Positions 1 through 13,829 of a stretch of 64,000 bases of DNA are shown here, piece by piece (the first letter of the stretch is position 1; each line of letters opens with the position of its first letter). The notes under the pieces were generated by a model. It saw nothing but the letters and a program-made list of their open reading frames with translations, ran no database searches and was not told where the DNA came from. The position numbers were made by a program, and so were the translations under genes. The stretch lies in contig CAVPZS010000008.1 in assembly GCA_963710275.1 (NCBI GenBank), positions 248,001 to 312,000 of the forward strand, in the 5' to 3' direction. Origin of the DNA: Rhodoblastus sp963710275. Lineage in GTDB: Bacteria > Pseudomonadota > Alphaproteobacteria > Rhizobiales > Beijerinckiaceae.

Positions 1-218
1 GCCAGTTGGAGGTTCGGCGTCTCGCGCGTGTCAACGGCGGGAGAAGCTTTGGCGTCGGAGAGGGAAGTCTTGTCGTCGGAGAGAAAAGTCTTGGCGTCTG
101 CGATCGTCTGAACGGCGGCGAATGCCGGCGTGGCGCCCAATGACGCCGCATCGGCCAAGGTCAGGGCCGTGACCGCGCCCAGAATTCCGATGATCTTCCG
201 TTCGATATGTCGCTTCAC
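1..218 (-). CDS. N-terminal part of a secreted protein (truncated by window edge)
   Basis: An open frame runs from a GTG at 216-218 out of the left edge. It begins MKRHIERKIIGILGAVTALT, with basic residues then a hydrophobic core and a TPAFA-type signal peptidase site around residue 34, so it is probably exported. The mature start holds a seven-residue repeat (roughly K-T-x-L-S-D-x), encoded by a 21-bp DNA repeat at 51-92, rich in Ser, Asp and Lys. The rest lies outside the window, so no family can be assigned. An AGGGGCG stretch a little upstream could be the ribosome site. The signal peptide is seen; its fate is inferred. Confidence 0.55.
   Translation of the reverse strand, partial: MKRHIERKIIGILGAVTALTLADAASLGATPAFAAVQTIADAKTFLSDDKTSLSDAKASPAVDTRETPNLQL
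51..92. repeat. Two-copy 21-bp in-frame tandem repeat
   Basis: Two adjacent 21-bp units (51-71 and 72-92) share the core gtcggagag...aagtctt and encode the heptad repeat of the secreted protein above. The length is a multiple of three, so copy-number change would keep the frame. Confidence 0.6.
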
Positions 219-392
219 TGCCGTCGCGCCCCTGTTGGCGTCCCCGGCGAGTCGGGCGTCGCCTGCGACCGCGGGATCGCGGAAAATGAAACAACGCGCG
301 GCGTATGGCCTTGTTCCTGCCGCCGATTACTCCGAACAGGCGCCAATTCGACGTCGCCCAGTAAATCAGAAGGTTGCGAAGCGGCGCGCCGG

Positions 393-911
393 CTACTCGG
401 CGGCGAGCGGCAGATCTCGCTCGTCCCGAGCGTCCTCGTCGGCCAATCGCACGATAATGTCGACGCCGACGATTTTCTTGCCCTTGGGCGGCTGGATGTT
501 CAGCTGCGGGGTGAGGTCGACCGGCATGTCATAGAGCGAGGCGCAATCCTGGTCGAAATAATGGCAATGCGACCCGGTCTTGGTGTCGTACCAGACCTTG
601 GAGCCGTAAAGCGCAATTTCCCGCACCAGACCGGCGGCGACGAATTGATGCAGCGTATTGTAGACCGTGGCGCGCGACAGCGGCATTTGCAGCGATTTGG
701 CTTCGGTGAAAAGCTGGTCCACCGTCACATGGCGGTCGCCGGCCACGAACAGCAGGCTGGCGAGGCTGACCCTTTGCCGCGTGGGACGCAGATCGACCGA
801 GCGCAGCTTGCTTCGCACCAGCCGGGCGAGGGCGCCGTTCTTCCAGTCATATGTCGGTTTCGCGACGACGCGCCCGGTTCCGCCCGGTCCTTCCAGTTCT
901 GAAACCGCCAT
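393..911 (-). CDS. irr: Irr-type Fur-family iron response regulator
   Basis: 172-residue Fur-superfamily regulator. The winged-helix part reads LRPTRQRV...RATVYNTLHQFVAAG, and the dimer/metal region has the HCHYFDQD cluster and a short C-terminal tail lacking the CxxC pairs of classical Fur. This pattern and the DIIVRL ending match rhizobial Irr, which senses haem/iron status and represses (or sometimes activates) genes through ICE motifs when iron is low. I chose the ATG at 909-911 because GAGG lies seven bases upstream; GTG at 929 and ATG at 923 are in-frame alternatives. An ICE-like sequence lies 41 bases upstream, suggesting autoregulation or cross-regulation. The family assignment is strong; Irr rather than another Fur paralogue is likely. 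Confidence 0.85.
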   Translation of the reverse strand: MAVSELEGPGGTGRVVAKPTYDWKNGALARLVRSKLRSVDLRPTRQRVSLASLLFVAGDRHVTVDQLFTEAKSLQMPLSRATVYNTLHQFVAAGLVREIALYGSKVWYDTKTGSHCHYFDQDCASLYDMPVDLTPQLNIQPPKGKKIVGVDIIVRLADEDARDERDLPLAAE

Positions 912-951
912 TTTTTTCCTCATTTTCACATTCTAGCACGCAGACCGGCTT

Positions 952-968
952 TTTTGAAAGGCTCTAAA
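952..968. promoter_or_regulatory. ICE-like (Irr box) sequence upstream of irr
   Basis: TTTTGAAAGGCTCTAAA is an imperfect inverted repeat resembling the iron control element TTTAGAA-N3-TTCTAAA, differing at two conserved positions. It sits in the irr promoter region. Function is inferred from motif similarity only. Confidence 0.4.
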
Positions 969-1139
969 CTTGACCTGAAAGTGCAAGATCCAGGTTCGCC
1001 AGCGACCATCCACGCAAGCTTCGCGCCAATCGATCGCCAGCTGCGGCAATGCGCCCCTTGACGGGGGAAGGGCGCCGACACATAAGTTTCATCATGGCCA
1101 AGGGGAGCCCCGGCAAACGCTTTTTCGCAGAAGACGCGC

Positions 1140-1275
1140 AAAGCTGAACAGGGGGCTGAGAGGCCGGCGGCGCTTCGGCGGCCCGGCGACCCTCAGGCGA
1201 CGCGGAATTTATTGCGCTTGCGCAACAAAGCCGCGCCGCCGCACCTGATCCAGTTCGGACTGGCGGAGGGATGGC
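1140..1275 (+). promoter_or_regulatory. TPP (THI-box) riboswitch
   Basis: The leader before thiO carries both conserved halves of the thiamine pyrophosphate aptamer: GGGGGCTGAGAGG at about 1151-1163 followed by a GC-rich P3 stem and ACCCTCA, then CACCTGATCCAGTTCGGAC with GGCGGAGGGA at about 1241-1271. The CTGAGA and CCTGATC..GTT..GCGGAGGGA signatures are diagnostic. The start codon of thiO lies about 90 bases downstream, so control of translation or of early termination of the whole thi operon by TPP is expected. Confidence 0.88.
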
Positions 1276-1365
1276 GCGCAACGAAGTCTTTGCTTGTCCT
1301 GGCTTCGCTCCCGCTCCCGCTCCGCCATTCCCATTCGCGCGTCGATGCGCGAATTGAGAGGCGAC

Positions 1366-2409
1366 ATGCGCATAAGAGTGATCGGCGCCGGCGCGGCCGG
1401 CTTGACCGCGGCCTACGAACTTCTGCGGCAGGGGCGCGCGTCCGGCCGCGACATCGCGCTGGAAATCGTGGAACAGCAGGCTTCCGCCGGACGCGGCTGC
1501 TCCTTTTATGCTGGCGGCATGATCGCGCCCTGGTGCGAGGCCGAATCCACCGAACCGATCGTCGCGCGTCTGGGCGAAGAGGCGCTGGATTTCTGGACGC
1601 GTATCGTTCCGGTCGCCGAGCGGCGTGGCAGCCTGGTGGTGGCGCAGAAGCGCGACCGCGGCGAATTGCTGCAATTCTCCCGGCGCACCAGTCATTTCCA
1701 GTCGCTGGACAAAGCCGGACTGGCGGCGCGCGAGCCCGAACTCGCGGAAAATTTCGACCAGGCGCTGTATTTCGCCGAGGAAGCGCATCTCGCTCCGCGC
1801 GCCGCAATGCAGGAGCTGGTCCGCCTGTTGCAGTCCGAGCCGAATGTCGCCTTCCATTATGGCGTCGACGCCGCGACCCTGTCCGACACCTGCGACTGGA
1901 CCATCGACTGCCGCGGCTTCGCCGCCAAGCCCGAGCTGTCGGGCCTGCGCGGGGTCAAGGGCGAGATGATGATTCTCCGCTCGGCGGAGATGAAGCTCAC
2001 GACGCCCGTGCGCATGCTGCATCCGCGCCATCCGGTCTATGTCGTGCCGCGTCCCGACGGAACCTTCATGGTCGGCGCCACCATGATCGAGAACGAGGAG
2101 CGCGCGCGGGTGACGGCGCAGTCGCTGGTCGAACTGGTCAATTCGGCTTTCGCCATTCACCCGGCCTTCGCCGAGGCGGAAGTGGTCGAAACCGGCTCGG
2201 ACGTCCGGCCGAGTTTCATCGACAATCTGCCGCGCATTGTCGTCGAGGGCAGGCGGATCTATCTCAACGGCCTGTACCGGCACGGATTTTTGCTGTCGCC
2301 CGCCCTGGCGAGCCGCGCGGCGAAAATCCTGTTCGAAGGCGCCTATTTTCCCGAGGTGATGGATGAAGATCGTGGTCAACGGCGAAATTTCGCCCACGCA
2401 GGCGTCTGA
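1366..2409 (+). CDS. thiO: Glycine oxidase ThiO (thiamine synthesis)
   Basis: 347-residue FAD-dependent oxidase of the DAO family. It begins MRIRVIGAGAAGLTAAYELL, a GxGxxG dinucleotide-binding motif, and ends with the DVRPSFIDNLPRI and NGLYRHGFLLSP segments typical of ThiO. In thiamine synthesis it oxidises glycine to dehydroglycine (iminoacetate) for the thiazole ring. I chose ATG 1366 because GAGAGG precedes it and the Rossmann motif starts at once; an upstream in-frame start at 1294 would add a low-complexity leader that overlaps the riboswitch spacer. Its 3' end overlaps thiS by 47 bases. First gene of the riboswitch-led thi operon. Confidence 0.88.
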   Translation: MRIRVIGAGAAGLTAAYELLRQGRASGRDIALEIVEQQASAGRGCSFYAGGMIAPWCEAESTEPIVARLGEEALDFWTRIVPVAERRGSLVVAQKRDRGELLQFSRRTSHFQSLDKAGLAAREPELAENFDQALYFAEEAHLAPRAAMQELVRLLQSEPNVAFHYGVDAATLSDTCDWTIDCRGFAAKPELSGLRGVKGEMMILRSAEMKLTTPVRMLHPRHPVYVVPRPDGTFMVGATMIENEERARVTAQSLVELVNSAFAIHPAFAEAEVVETGSDVRPSFIDNLPRIVVEGRRIYLNGLYRHGFLLSPALASRAAKILFEGAYFPEVMDEDRGQRRNFAHAGV

Positions 2410-2560
2410 TCTCGCGGCGCTGCTCGCCGAACGCGATTACCAGCCGGACCTCGTCGCCACGGCGGTGAACGAGACTTTCGTGCGCGCCAAGGAGCGCGCG
2501 GCGACGCGCCTGCAGGAAGGCGATCGCGTCGAAATCCTCACGCCCCGCCAGGGAGGCTGA
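2363..2560 (+). CDS. thiS: Sulfur carrier protein ThiS
   Basis: 65-residue ubiquitin-fold sulfur carrier starting MKIVVNGE and ending in the essential Gly-Gly, which is adenylated and thiocarboxylated (by ThiF and a sulfur donor) and gives sulfur to the thiazole. The VATAVNETFV and GDRVEILTPRQGG segments are family hallmarks. It overlaps the end of thiO and is followed directly by thiG, consistent with translational coupling. Confidence 0.9.
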   Translation: MKIVVNGEISPTQASDLAALLAERDYQPDLVATAVNETFVRAKERAATRLQEGDRVEILTPRQGG

Positions 2561-2561
2561 C

Positions 2562-3357
2562 GTGGACGACTCTCGCCATCTCCGATCCGCTGCAATTTTA
2601 CGATGTGGTTCTCGGCTCGCGCCTGCTGGTCGGCACCGCGCAATATCCTTCGCCGGCCATCCTCGCCGAGGCGCTGAAGGCGTCGCGGGCGGAAGTGGTC
2701 ACCGTGTCGCTGCGCCGCGAGGCCGGCGGATCACGCGCCGGCGAAAGCTTCTGGGACATGATCCGCTCGCTCGGCCTGCGCGTGCTGCCCAATACCGCCG
2801 GCTGCCGCACCGTGAAGGAGGCGGTGGCCACGGCGCAAATGGCGCGCGAGCTGTTTGGCACGCCCTGGATCAAGCTGGAGGTGATCGGCGAGGAGGACCT
2901 GCTGGCGCCGGACGTGTTTGGCCTGGTCGAGGCGGCGCGCATCCTTTGCGACGACGGTTTCCAGGTGTTTCCCTATACGACCGAGGACCTTGTCGTGGCG
3001 GAAAAGCTGCTCGATGCCGGATGCAGGGTGCTGATGCCCTGGGGCGCGCCGATCGGGTCGGGCAGGGGCCTCAACAACCTGTTCGGGCTGCGGGCGATGC
3101 GCGCGCATTTCCCCGATGTGCCCCTGGTGATCGACGCCGGCCTGGGCGCGCCCTCGCAGGCGGCGCAAGCCTTCGAACTCGGCTATGACGCCGTGCTGCT
3201 CAATACGGCCATCGCCCGGGCCGGCGATCCCGTGGCCATGGCGCGCGCCTTCGCCGCCGCCAGCGAGGCCGGACGCATGGCCTTCCGCGCCCTGCCGATC
3301 GAGCCGCGCGACATGGCCGAGCCGTCGACGCCGGTGCTGGGAAAGGCGTTTACGTGA
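2562..3357 (+). CDS. thiG: Thiazole synthase ThiG (frame break near start)
   Basis: TIM-barrel thiazole synthase that joins DXP, the ThiS thiocarboxylate and dehydroglycine. The core from GSRLLVGTAQYPSP through KLEVIGEE (catalytic Lys), MPWGAPIGSG and DAGLGAPSQA is intact in one frame from about 2566 on. The best start, GTG 2562 with AGGGAGG five bases upstream, is one frame off: one surplus base between 2562 and about 2572 would give M-D-D-L-A-I-S-D-P leading into the core. The alternative in-frame GTG at 2605 would remove the first strand. The 3' end overlaps thiE as GTGA. Identity is certain; the start is not. Confidence 0.85.
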
Positions 3358-3992
3358 CTTCCGTCTCCCGCAGGAAGATCGACCCGTTCTACCTTATCGT
3401 CGATCACGTCGACTGGCTTCGGCGGCTGCTGCCTTGCGGCGTCAAGCTCGTGCAGTTGCGGGTCAAAGACGCATCCGAAGCCATCATTTCGGCCCAGATC
3501 CTCGAAGCCAAGAAGCTTTGCGCCAATTTTGGCGCGCAACTGATCGTCAACGATTACTGGCGTCTCGCCATCGATCTCGGCTGCGATTTCATCCATCTCG
3601 GCCAGGAAGACCTGCTGGCCGCCGACCTGCCGGCGATCCGCGCGCGCGGGCATGCGGCTGGGGATTTCCACCCATGACGAGACGGAGCTCGACATCGCCC
3701 TGGCGGTCGAAGCCCGATTATGTCGCGCTCGGGCCGGTCTTTCCCGACGCTGTTGAAGAAAATGCCCTGGGCGCCGCAGGGATTGGAAAAGCTCGGCCTG
3801 TGGCGGCAGAAGATCGGCGATATGCCCCTGGTCGCCATCGGCGGGCTGACGCCGGAACGCGGCGTGGCGCGCCTGCGGGCCGGCGCCGACAGCGCGGCCG
3901 TGGTCACGGACATCACGCTCAATCCGGACCCGGAGGCGCGGGCGAGGGAATGGGTCGACGCAACTCGGATGTTTGCCGCAACGGCGGGGTGA
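3354..3992 (+). CDS. thiE: Thiamine phosphate synthase ThiE (three apparent frameshifts)
   Basis: Encodes the TMP synthase that couples the thiazole phosphate to HMP-PP. Recognisable pieces in order are GVKLVQLRVKD, AQLIVNDYW, FIHLGQEDL, then THDETELDIALAVEA, DYVALGPVF, and MPLVAIGGLTPERG. These lie in three successive frames; each switch is cured by removing one base from a three-base run (GGG near 3648-3650, CCC near 3713-3715, CCC near 3733-3735). Corrected length is about 211 residues, normal for ThiE. Three single insertions within 90 bases that add up to a whole codon suggest consensus error; if real, the gene would be dead. The GTG start overlaps the thiG stop. Confidence 0.8.
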
Positions 3993-3999
3993 ATTGGCT

Positions 4000-4043
4000 T
4001 CGAAAAAAGAAAGCGCCCGCCGGGGGGAGGAACCGGCGGGCGC
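4000..4043 (-). terminator. Rho-independent terminator downstream of uvrA
   Basis: An 11-bp perfect stem (4013-4023 with 4033-4043) with a 9-base loop is followed on the minus strand by CTTTCTTTTTT. It lies 180 bases beyond the uvrA stop and just after thiE, so it may serve both directions. Confidence 0.6.
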
Positions 4044-4222
4044 GTCAGCAAAGCAGGGGATGAACCGCACCCGCCGTGCAAAACCTTTTGTCAAAGAGCT
4101 AGATCAATTCCTGCTAGCCATCTGATAAATTTATTGTGATCGCATATGAACTATTTTGGAAGCCTACTTTTTTGCAAAGCAGCATTGCAAAATTTGCATA
4201 GCATAAAGTCTCAGCCTCCACC

Positions 4223-7216
<2,994 letters not shown>

Positions 7217-7356
7217 TTGTACTGAAGTCCGGTGAATAGGGCGCCGGGGACGACCGTCTCTCGACGGCCTGGGGGCGGGGAGGTTCAGCCCCTATTTAAC
7301 GTCGATTTCCACAAAATCCACCGCCGAAGGCTTGCACGATTCGCGCCTGCGCGCTA

Positions 7357-7371
7357 GAACATAAATAGAAC
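7357..7371. promoter_or_regulatory. LexA (SOS) box 1
   Basis: GAAC-ATAAATA-GAAC exactly fits the alphaproteobacterial LexA operator (GAAC-N7-GAAC, equal to GTTC-N7-GTTC on the other strand). It lies 141 bases upstream of the uvrA start codon and is the likelier uvrA operator. Confidence 0.78.
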
Positions 7372-7394
7372 ACGCTTGGCCCAGGACAAAATCT

Positions 7395-7409
7395 GTTCAA
7401 AAAGCGTTC
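7395..7409. promoter_or_regulatory. LexA (SOS) box 2
   Basis: GTTC-AAAAAGC-GTTC, a second exact match to the alphaproteobacterial LexA operator, 23 bases from the first and on the ssb side. Two operators in one divergent region suggest separate control of ssb and uvrA. Confidence 0.75.
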
Positions 7410-7625
7410 TCGTCGCCGGAAACAAATGTGAACATCAGGGGAGAGAAGTCGGGCGGTTTGCGATCGTGCGACGAAGTTATGCCGGGTTCTGTGGATAAGG
7501 CGGGATGGGCGGCAATTCTTGCGGCAATTTGGCGCAAGGGCAGGGGCGGGCGTATAGGATGCGCGGCAATCACGAGCGGCGTGCGAAATCGCCGCGTCGG
7601 AAATCTGATCGAGGAGCGGGGAGTC

Positions 7626-8132
7626 ATGTCGGGCAGCGTCAACAAGGTCATTTTGGTCGGCAATCTCGGCCGCGATCCGGAATCGCGCAAGTTTCCTTCG
7701 GGCGACAGCGTCGTCTCCTTCTCGCTCGCCACCACCGAGAGCTGGCGCGACAAGGCGACGGGCGAGCGCAAGGACAAGACCGAGTGGCATAATGTGGTGA
7801 TCTTCAACGAGAACCTTGGCCGGGTCGCCGAGCAGTATTTGAAGAAGGGCTCGAAGGTCTATCTCGAAGGGCAGTTGCAGACCCGCGAATTCACCGACAA
7901 GGAAGGCCACCAGCGCAAGACGACGGAGGTCGTCCTGCAACGTTTCCGTGGCGAACTGACCCTGCTCGACAGCCGCAACGCCGGACGCGGCGAAGACGCC
8001 GGTTATGGCGGCGCGCCTTCTTCGGGCGGCGGTTTTGGGCGGCAGTCGCCGATGGATCGCGGCCCTTCCGACCGCGGTGGATCCGCCGGCGGCCGTTCGT
8101 CCGGCGCGATCGACGACGACATCCCGTTCTGA
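7626..8132 (+). CDS. ssb: Single-stranded DNA-binding protein
   Basis: 168-residue SSB: an OB-fold (MSGSVNKVILVGNLGRDPE...WHNVVIFNENLGRVAEQYLKKG) of about 115 residues, a Gly/Ser/Arg-rich flexible linker, and the acidic tip DDDIPF that recruits partner repair and replication proteins. ATG 7626 is preceded by a strong GAGGAGCGGGGAG site; the longer frame starting at 7428 only adds non-conserved residues. Divergent from uvrA with SOS boxes between. Confidence 0.96.
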   Translation: MSGSVNKVILVGNLGRDPESRKFPSGDSVVSFSLATTESWRDKATGERKDKTEWHNVVIFNENLGRVAEQYLKKGSKVYLEGQLQTREFTDKEGHQRKTTEVVLQRFRGELTLLDSRNAGRGEDAGYGGAPSSGGGFGRQSPMDRGPSDRGGSAGGRSSGAIDDDIPF

Positions 8133-8142
8133 GCGAGGCGCG

Positions 8143-8518
8143 CTAGGCTGCGCTCTTGCGGCCCAGCGCCAGCCGGACGGCGTCGACCAATTCTTCCGGA
8201 AACACCGGTTTCGGCAGGAAGTCGGCTGCGCCCATCTGGATGGCGTCGTCGCGCAATTTTGCCGAGGCGTTGCCGGTCATCACGATGACCGGGCAGTCCG
8301 ACTGGCGCCGGGCGACTTCGGAGACGAGTTCGATGCCGGTGACGCCGCCCGGCATTTCGACATCCGTCACGATGCAATGGGCGTCGTCGAGCCGGTCGAA
8401 GTCGAGGAAATCCGCCGCCGACGAAAAACTCTCGACGGCAAAGCCTTCCAGGGCGAGCAGGCTCTCGATCGAACTCCCGCAAAGCGTCGTCGTCGTCGAT
8501 GACGCAAATCCTTGCCAT
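8143..8518 (-). CDS. Single-domain response regulator (one frameshift)
   Basis: A stand-alone receiver domain of about 124 residues. The corrected start reads MARICVIDDDDALRE, continuing SIESLLALEGFAVESF, with phospho-acceptor in VTDVEMPGG, conserved Thr in VIVMTGNA and Lys in LPKPVFPEEL. The two parts are in neighbouring frames; removing one A near 8472-8473 (plus strand) joins them. It looks FixJ-like but lacks an output domain, so it may act in a phosphorelay or by protein contact. It is convergent with ssb. A perfect inverted repeat lies about 95 bases upstream. Confidence 0.8.
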
Positions 8519-8927
8519 GACCCCACACTCCCTGTTTAAAATCAAGAATGTATCCGCTTTCGCCTGAATGGTTCTGCTGTAAACCAAACTCGGCAGAGAC
8601 GCAGGTGAGCAAGGTCACCAACAGGCGTGACCAAAGTCATTGGGCGCATTATTGTTCGATGTTTCAATCGATTGGCCGTATCGCGCGTGGACGGCGCGAA
8701 GCTCACATTGTTTTGAACTCAGCTCTCACTGTCGCGCGGTTCCCCGAGCTTTTCGGCTTCGCCCGGGGTATTTTCTGACGACCAATGGCGCCGCTTTGCA
8801 AAACTGGCTGCAACACATTGAAGTAATGAAGAAATTCATATCCACAGATCGCGTCCGAAAACTAGCGTTCGCCGCGAGAATCGCCTAGAAGGATTGGACC
8901 TTTCTTCTGTAGCCACAAGGGTCTGTT
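8519..8927. other. Intergenic region before gyrA
   Basis: 409 bases between the divergent response regulator and gyrA. The only structured element I see is the inverted repeat at 8613-8632; the gyrA ribosome site AAGGG is near 8917-8921. Confidence 0.5.
8613..8632. promoter_or_regulatory. Perfect inverted repeat, possible operator
   Basis: GGTCAC-N8-GTGACC, overlapping a second small inverted repeat (GGTGA-N6-TCACC at 8604-8619). The arrangement in an intergenic region about 95 bases from the response-regulator start suggests a dimeric regulator site; no regulator can be named. Confidence 0.35.
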
Positions 8928-11678
<2,751 letters not shown>

Positions 11679-11679
<1 letters not shown>

Positions 11680-12428
11680 TGCCGGAGCCGCCCGAAATGG
11701 TCGAGAAACCGCAGTTTTTTATCCCGCCCGACGAGGATAAAGCCCGGCGCCGCGCCGCCGCCCGCGAAAGGCTCGACGCGATCGATCCGGCGAAACAACC
11801 CGGCGGCGCCGAACAAGACCCGCGGCGCCGCGACTGGTTCGAAGCCGTCTACGCGCTGGCGGAAGGCGATCCGGTCAATGTGCCCTGGGGCAATGAGGTC
11901 GCCCATCCGCTGCTGCTGGACTGGCTGGCGCAAAATCCGCGCCTCGACGGTCTTCGCGCGCTCGATGTCGGTTGCGGCCTCGGCGACAACGCCGCGGCGC
12001 TGGCCGGGCAGGGCGCTGCAGTCACCGCCTTCGACCTCGTGCCCCGGGCGGCCGAATGGGCGCGAAACCGTTTTCCCGACAGCGGCGTCAATTTTTGCGC
12101 CGCCGACCTGTTCGATCCGCCGAGGGAATGGCGGGGCGCCTTCGATTTCGTGCACGAAACCTATACTTTGCAGGCGCTCCCGGCGAGCCTGCTGCCGCGC
12201 GCGCAGGCGGCGCTGTCGGGCTTCCTCAAGCCCGGCGGCCGGCTCCTTGTCATCACGCGCGCCCGCGACGACGCACAGAATTTCGACGGGCCGCCCTGGC
12301 CGCTGTCGCGCCGGGACATCGAGGCCTTTACAAGCCACGACATGACATTGCTGGCGCTGGACGACATTCCCCCGACGGTGACGCCGAGCCGCCACTGGCG
12401 CGCCTTGCTGCGCAAGAACGGTCCATGA
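11679..12428 (+). CDS. Class I SAM-dependent methyltransferase
   Basis: 249-residue protein with motif I LDVGCGLGDNAAALA, an acidic residue ending strand 2 (VTAFDLVPRA), a CAADLFD motif and FDFVHETYTLQA. The substrate is unknown; the N-terminal 60 residues are charged and not part of the Rossmann core. ATG overlaps the gyrA stop (TGATG), and its own stop overlaps the next start (ATGA), so the three genes are probably co-transcribed. The frame is intact. Confidence 0.75.
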
Positions 12429-13781
12429 GCGGCGAAATCGAAGGCATGGTGGAGCGCGCCCGGCAATTGGCGCTGCGGGGCGAAGACGAGGCGGCGAAAG
12501 CCGCTTATCTCGCCGCCCTGCACATCGAGCCGACCCATTTGACGGCGCTGAACGATCTGGCGGCGCTGCTCTGCGCCAGCGGCCACCGCAGCGCCGCACG
12601 CCGCGCCTATGGGCAAGCGATCGCCCATCATCCCGACGATCCCGTGACGCGCGCCAATCTCGGCAATCTCCTTTACGAGGACGGCGACCCCTCGGGCGCC
12701 GAACAGCAGTTTCGCTCGGCGCTGACGCTCGCTCCCGAGTTTTATCTAGCTCATCAAGGCTTAGCGCGGGTATTGAGTGAAAAAGGCGAGGAAGCCGGAG
12801 AACACTGGCGCAAGGGTTTTGAAAACTTCGCCATGGTGACGCGCCGTTATCGCGGCCCGACGCCCGGCTTAAAACTGCTGCTGCTGGTTTCGGCAAGGCT
12901 CGGCAATATGGCGACGCGCCGCTGGATCGACGACCGCCGCTACGCCGTGACCGAAATTTTCGCCGAATTCTTCCTCCCCGGGACGCCGCTGCCGCCGCAC
13001 GACCTGATCGTCAACGCCATTGGCGACGCCGACCTCTGCGCCAGGGACCTGGATTGCGCCGAAAGCCTGCTGACGCAGGCGGCCTGTGCGGTCGTCAATC
13101 CGCCGGAACGCGTGCGGGCGACGGGCAGGGCGGAAAACGCCACGCAACTTGGAAAAATTCCCGGCGTCGTCGCCCCGAACATTGTCGCGCGAAGGCGCGA
13201 AGACATAGCCGCGGACGCAAGTCTCTCTTTCCCGCTGCTGTTGCGCGCGCCGGGCTTTCACACGGGCCAGCATTTCCACTTGGTCGAAAGCCGCGGGGCG
13301 CTGCCCGGTCGCACTGGACGCACTGCCCGGCGAGGATCTGCTGGTCATCGATTATCTCGACGCCCGCGGACCGGACGGTTATGCGCGGAAATATCGCGTG
13401 CTGTTCATCGATGGCGAAATCTTTCCCGTCCATCTCGCGGTTTCCGCGGACTGGATGGTGCATTATTTTTCCGCCGCCATGGCGGAAAACGCCGCATTCC
13501 GCGCCGAGGAGCGGCGATTCCTCGAACACATGCCGGAGGTCCTCGGCGCGCGCGCGATGCGGGCTCTCCGCGATATCCAGGAAGCCATGGGCCTCGACTA
13601 TGCCGGCGTCGATTTCGGACTGGCGTGCGACGGCTCGCTGCTGCTGTTCGAGGCCAATGCGACGATGAACCTGTTTCCGCCCGATCCCGCGCCGATCTGG
13701 GACTATCGCCGCCCGGCAATCGAGGCGGCGCTGGAGGCGGCGAGGACAATGACCTCCGCACGCGTCAACGCGCGCGCATAG
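12425..13781 (+). CDS. TPR protein with ATP-grasp-like C-terminal domain (one frameshift)
   Basis: The N-terminal third holds about three tetratricopeptide repeats (ALRGEDEAAKAAYLAALHIEP, NDLAALLCASGHRSAARRAYGQA, NLGNLLYEDGDPSGAEQQF). The C-terminal region (VIDYLDARGPDGYARKYRVL, FIDGEIFPVHLA, FGLACDGSLLLFEANATMN) resembles the end of RimK/ATP-grasp ligases, with a metal-binding Glu-x-Asn. The frame switches near 13307: deleting one G of CCCGGTCG joins ALP to VALDALPGEDLLVIDYL. Coupled to the upstream methyltransferase. Such TPR/ATP-grasp fusions are common but poorly characterised; peptide or small-molecule ligation is possible but unproven. Confidence 0.65.
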
Positions 13782-13829
13782 GGCTTCCATCATGGTCAAG
13801 AATTTGAAACGAAATGGATTTTTACGAAA

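Larger units (their letters stand above)
7217..7625. other. uvrA-ssb divergent intergenic region
   Basis: 409 bases with no gene. It holds two LexA boxes (7357-7371 and 7395-7409) and presumably both divergent promoters; the ssb ribosome site GAGGAGCGGGGAG lies just before 7626. Small frames across it look like chance. Confidence 0.6.

Noticed and set aside
964..2397. 477-residue minus-strand frame
   Set aside because: Lies antisense to thiO and the TPP riboswitch; composition is that of a GC-rich shadow frame with no family pattern.
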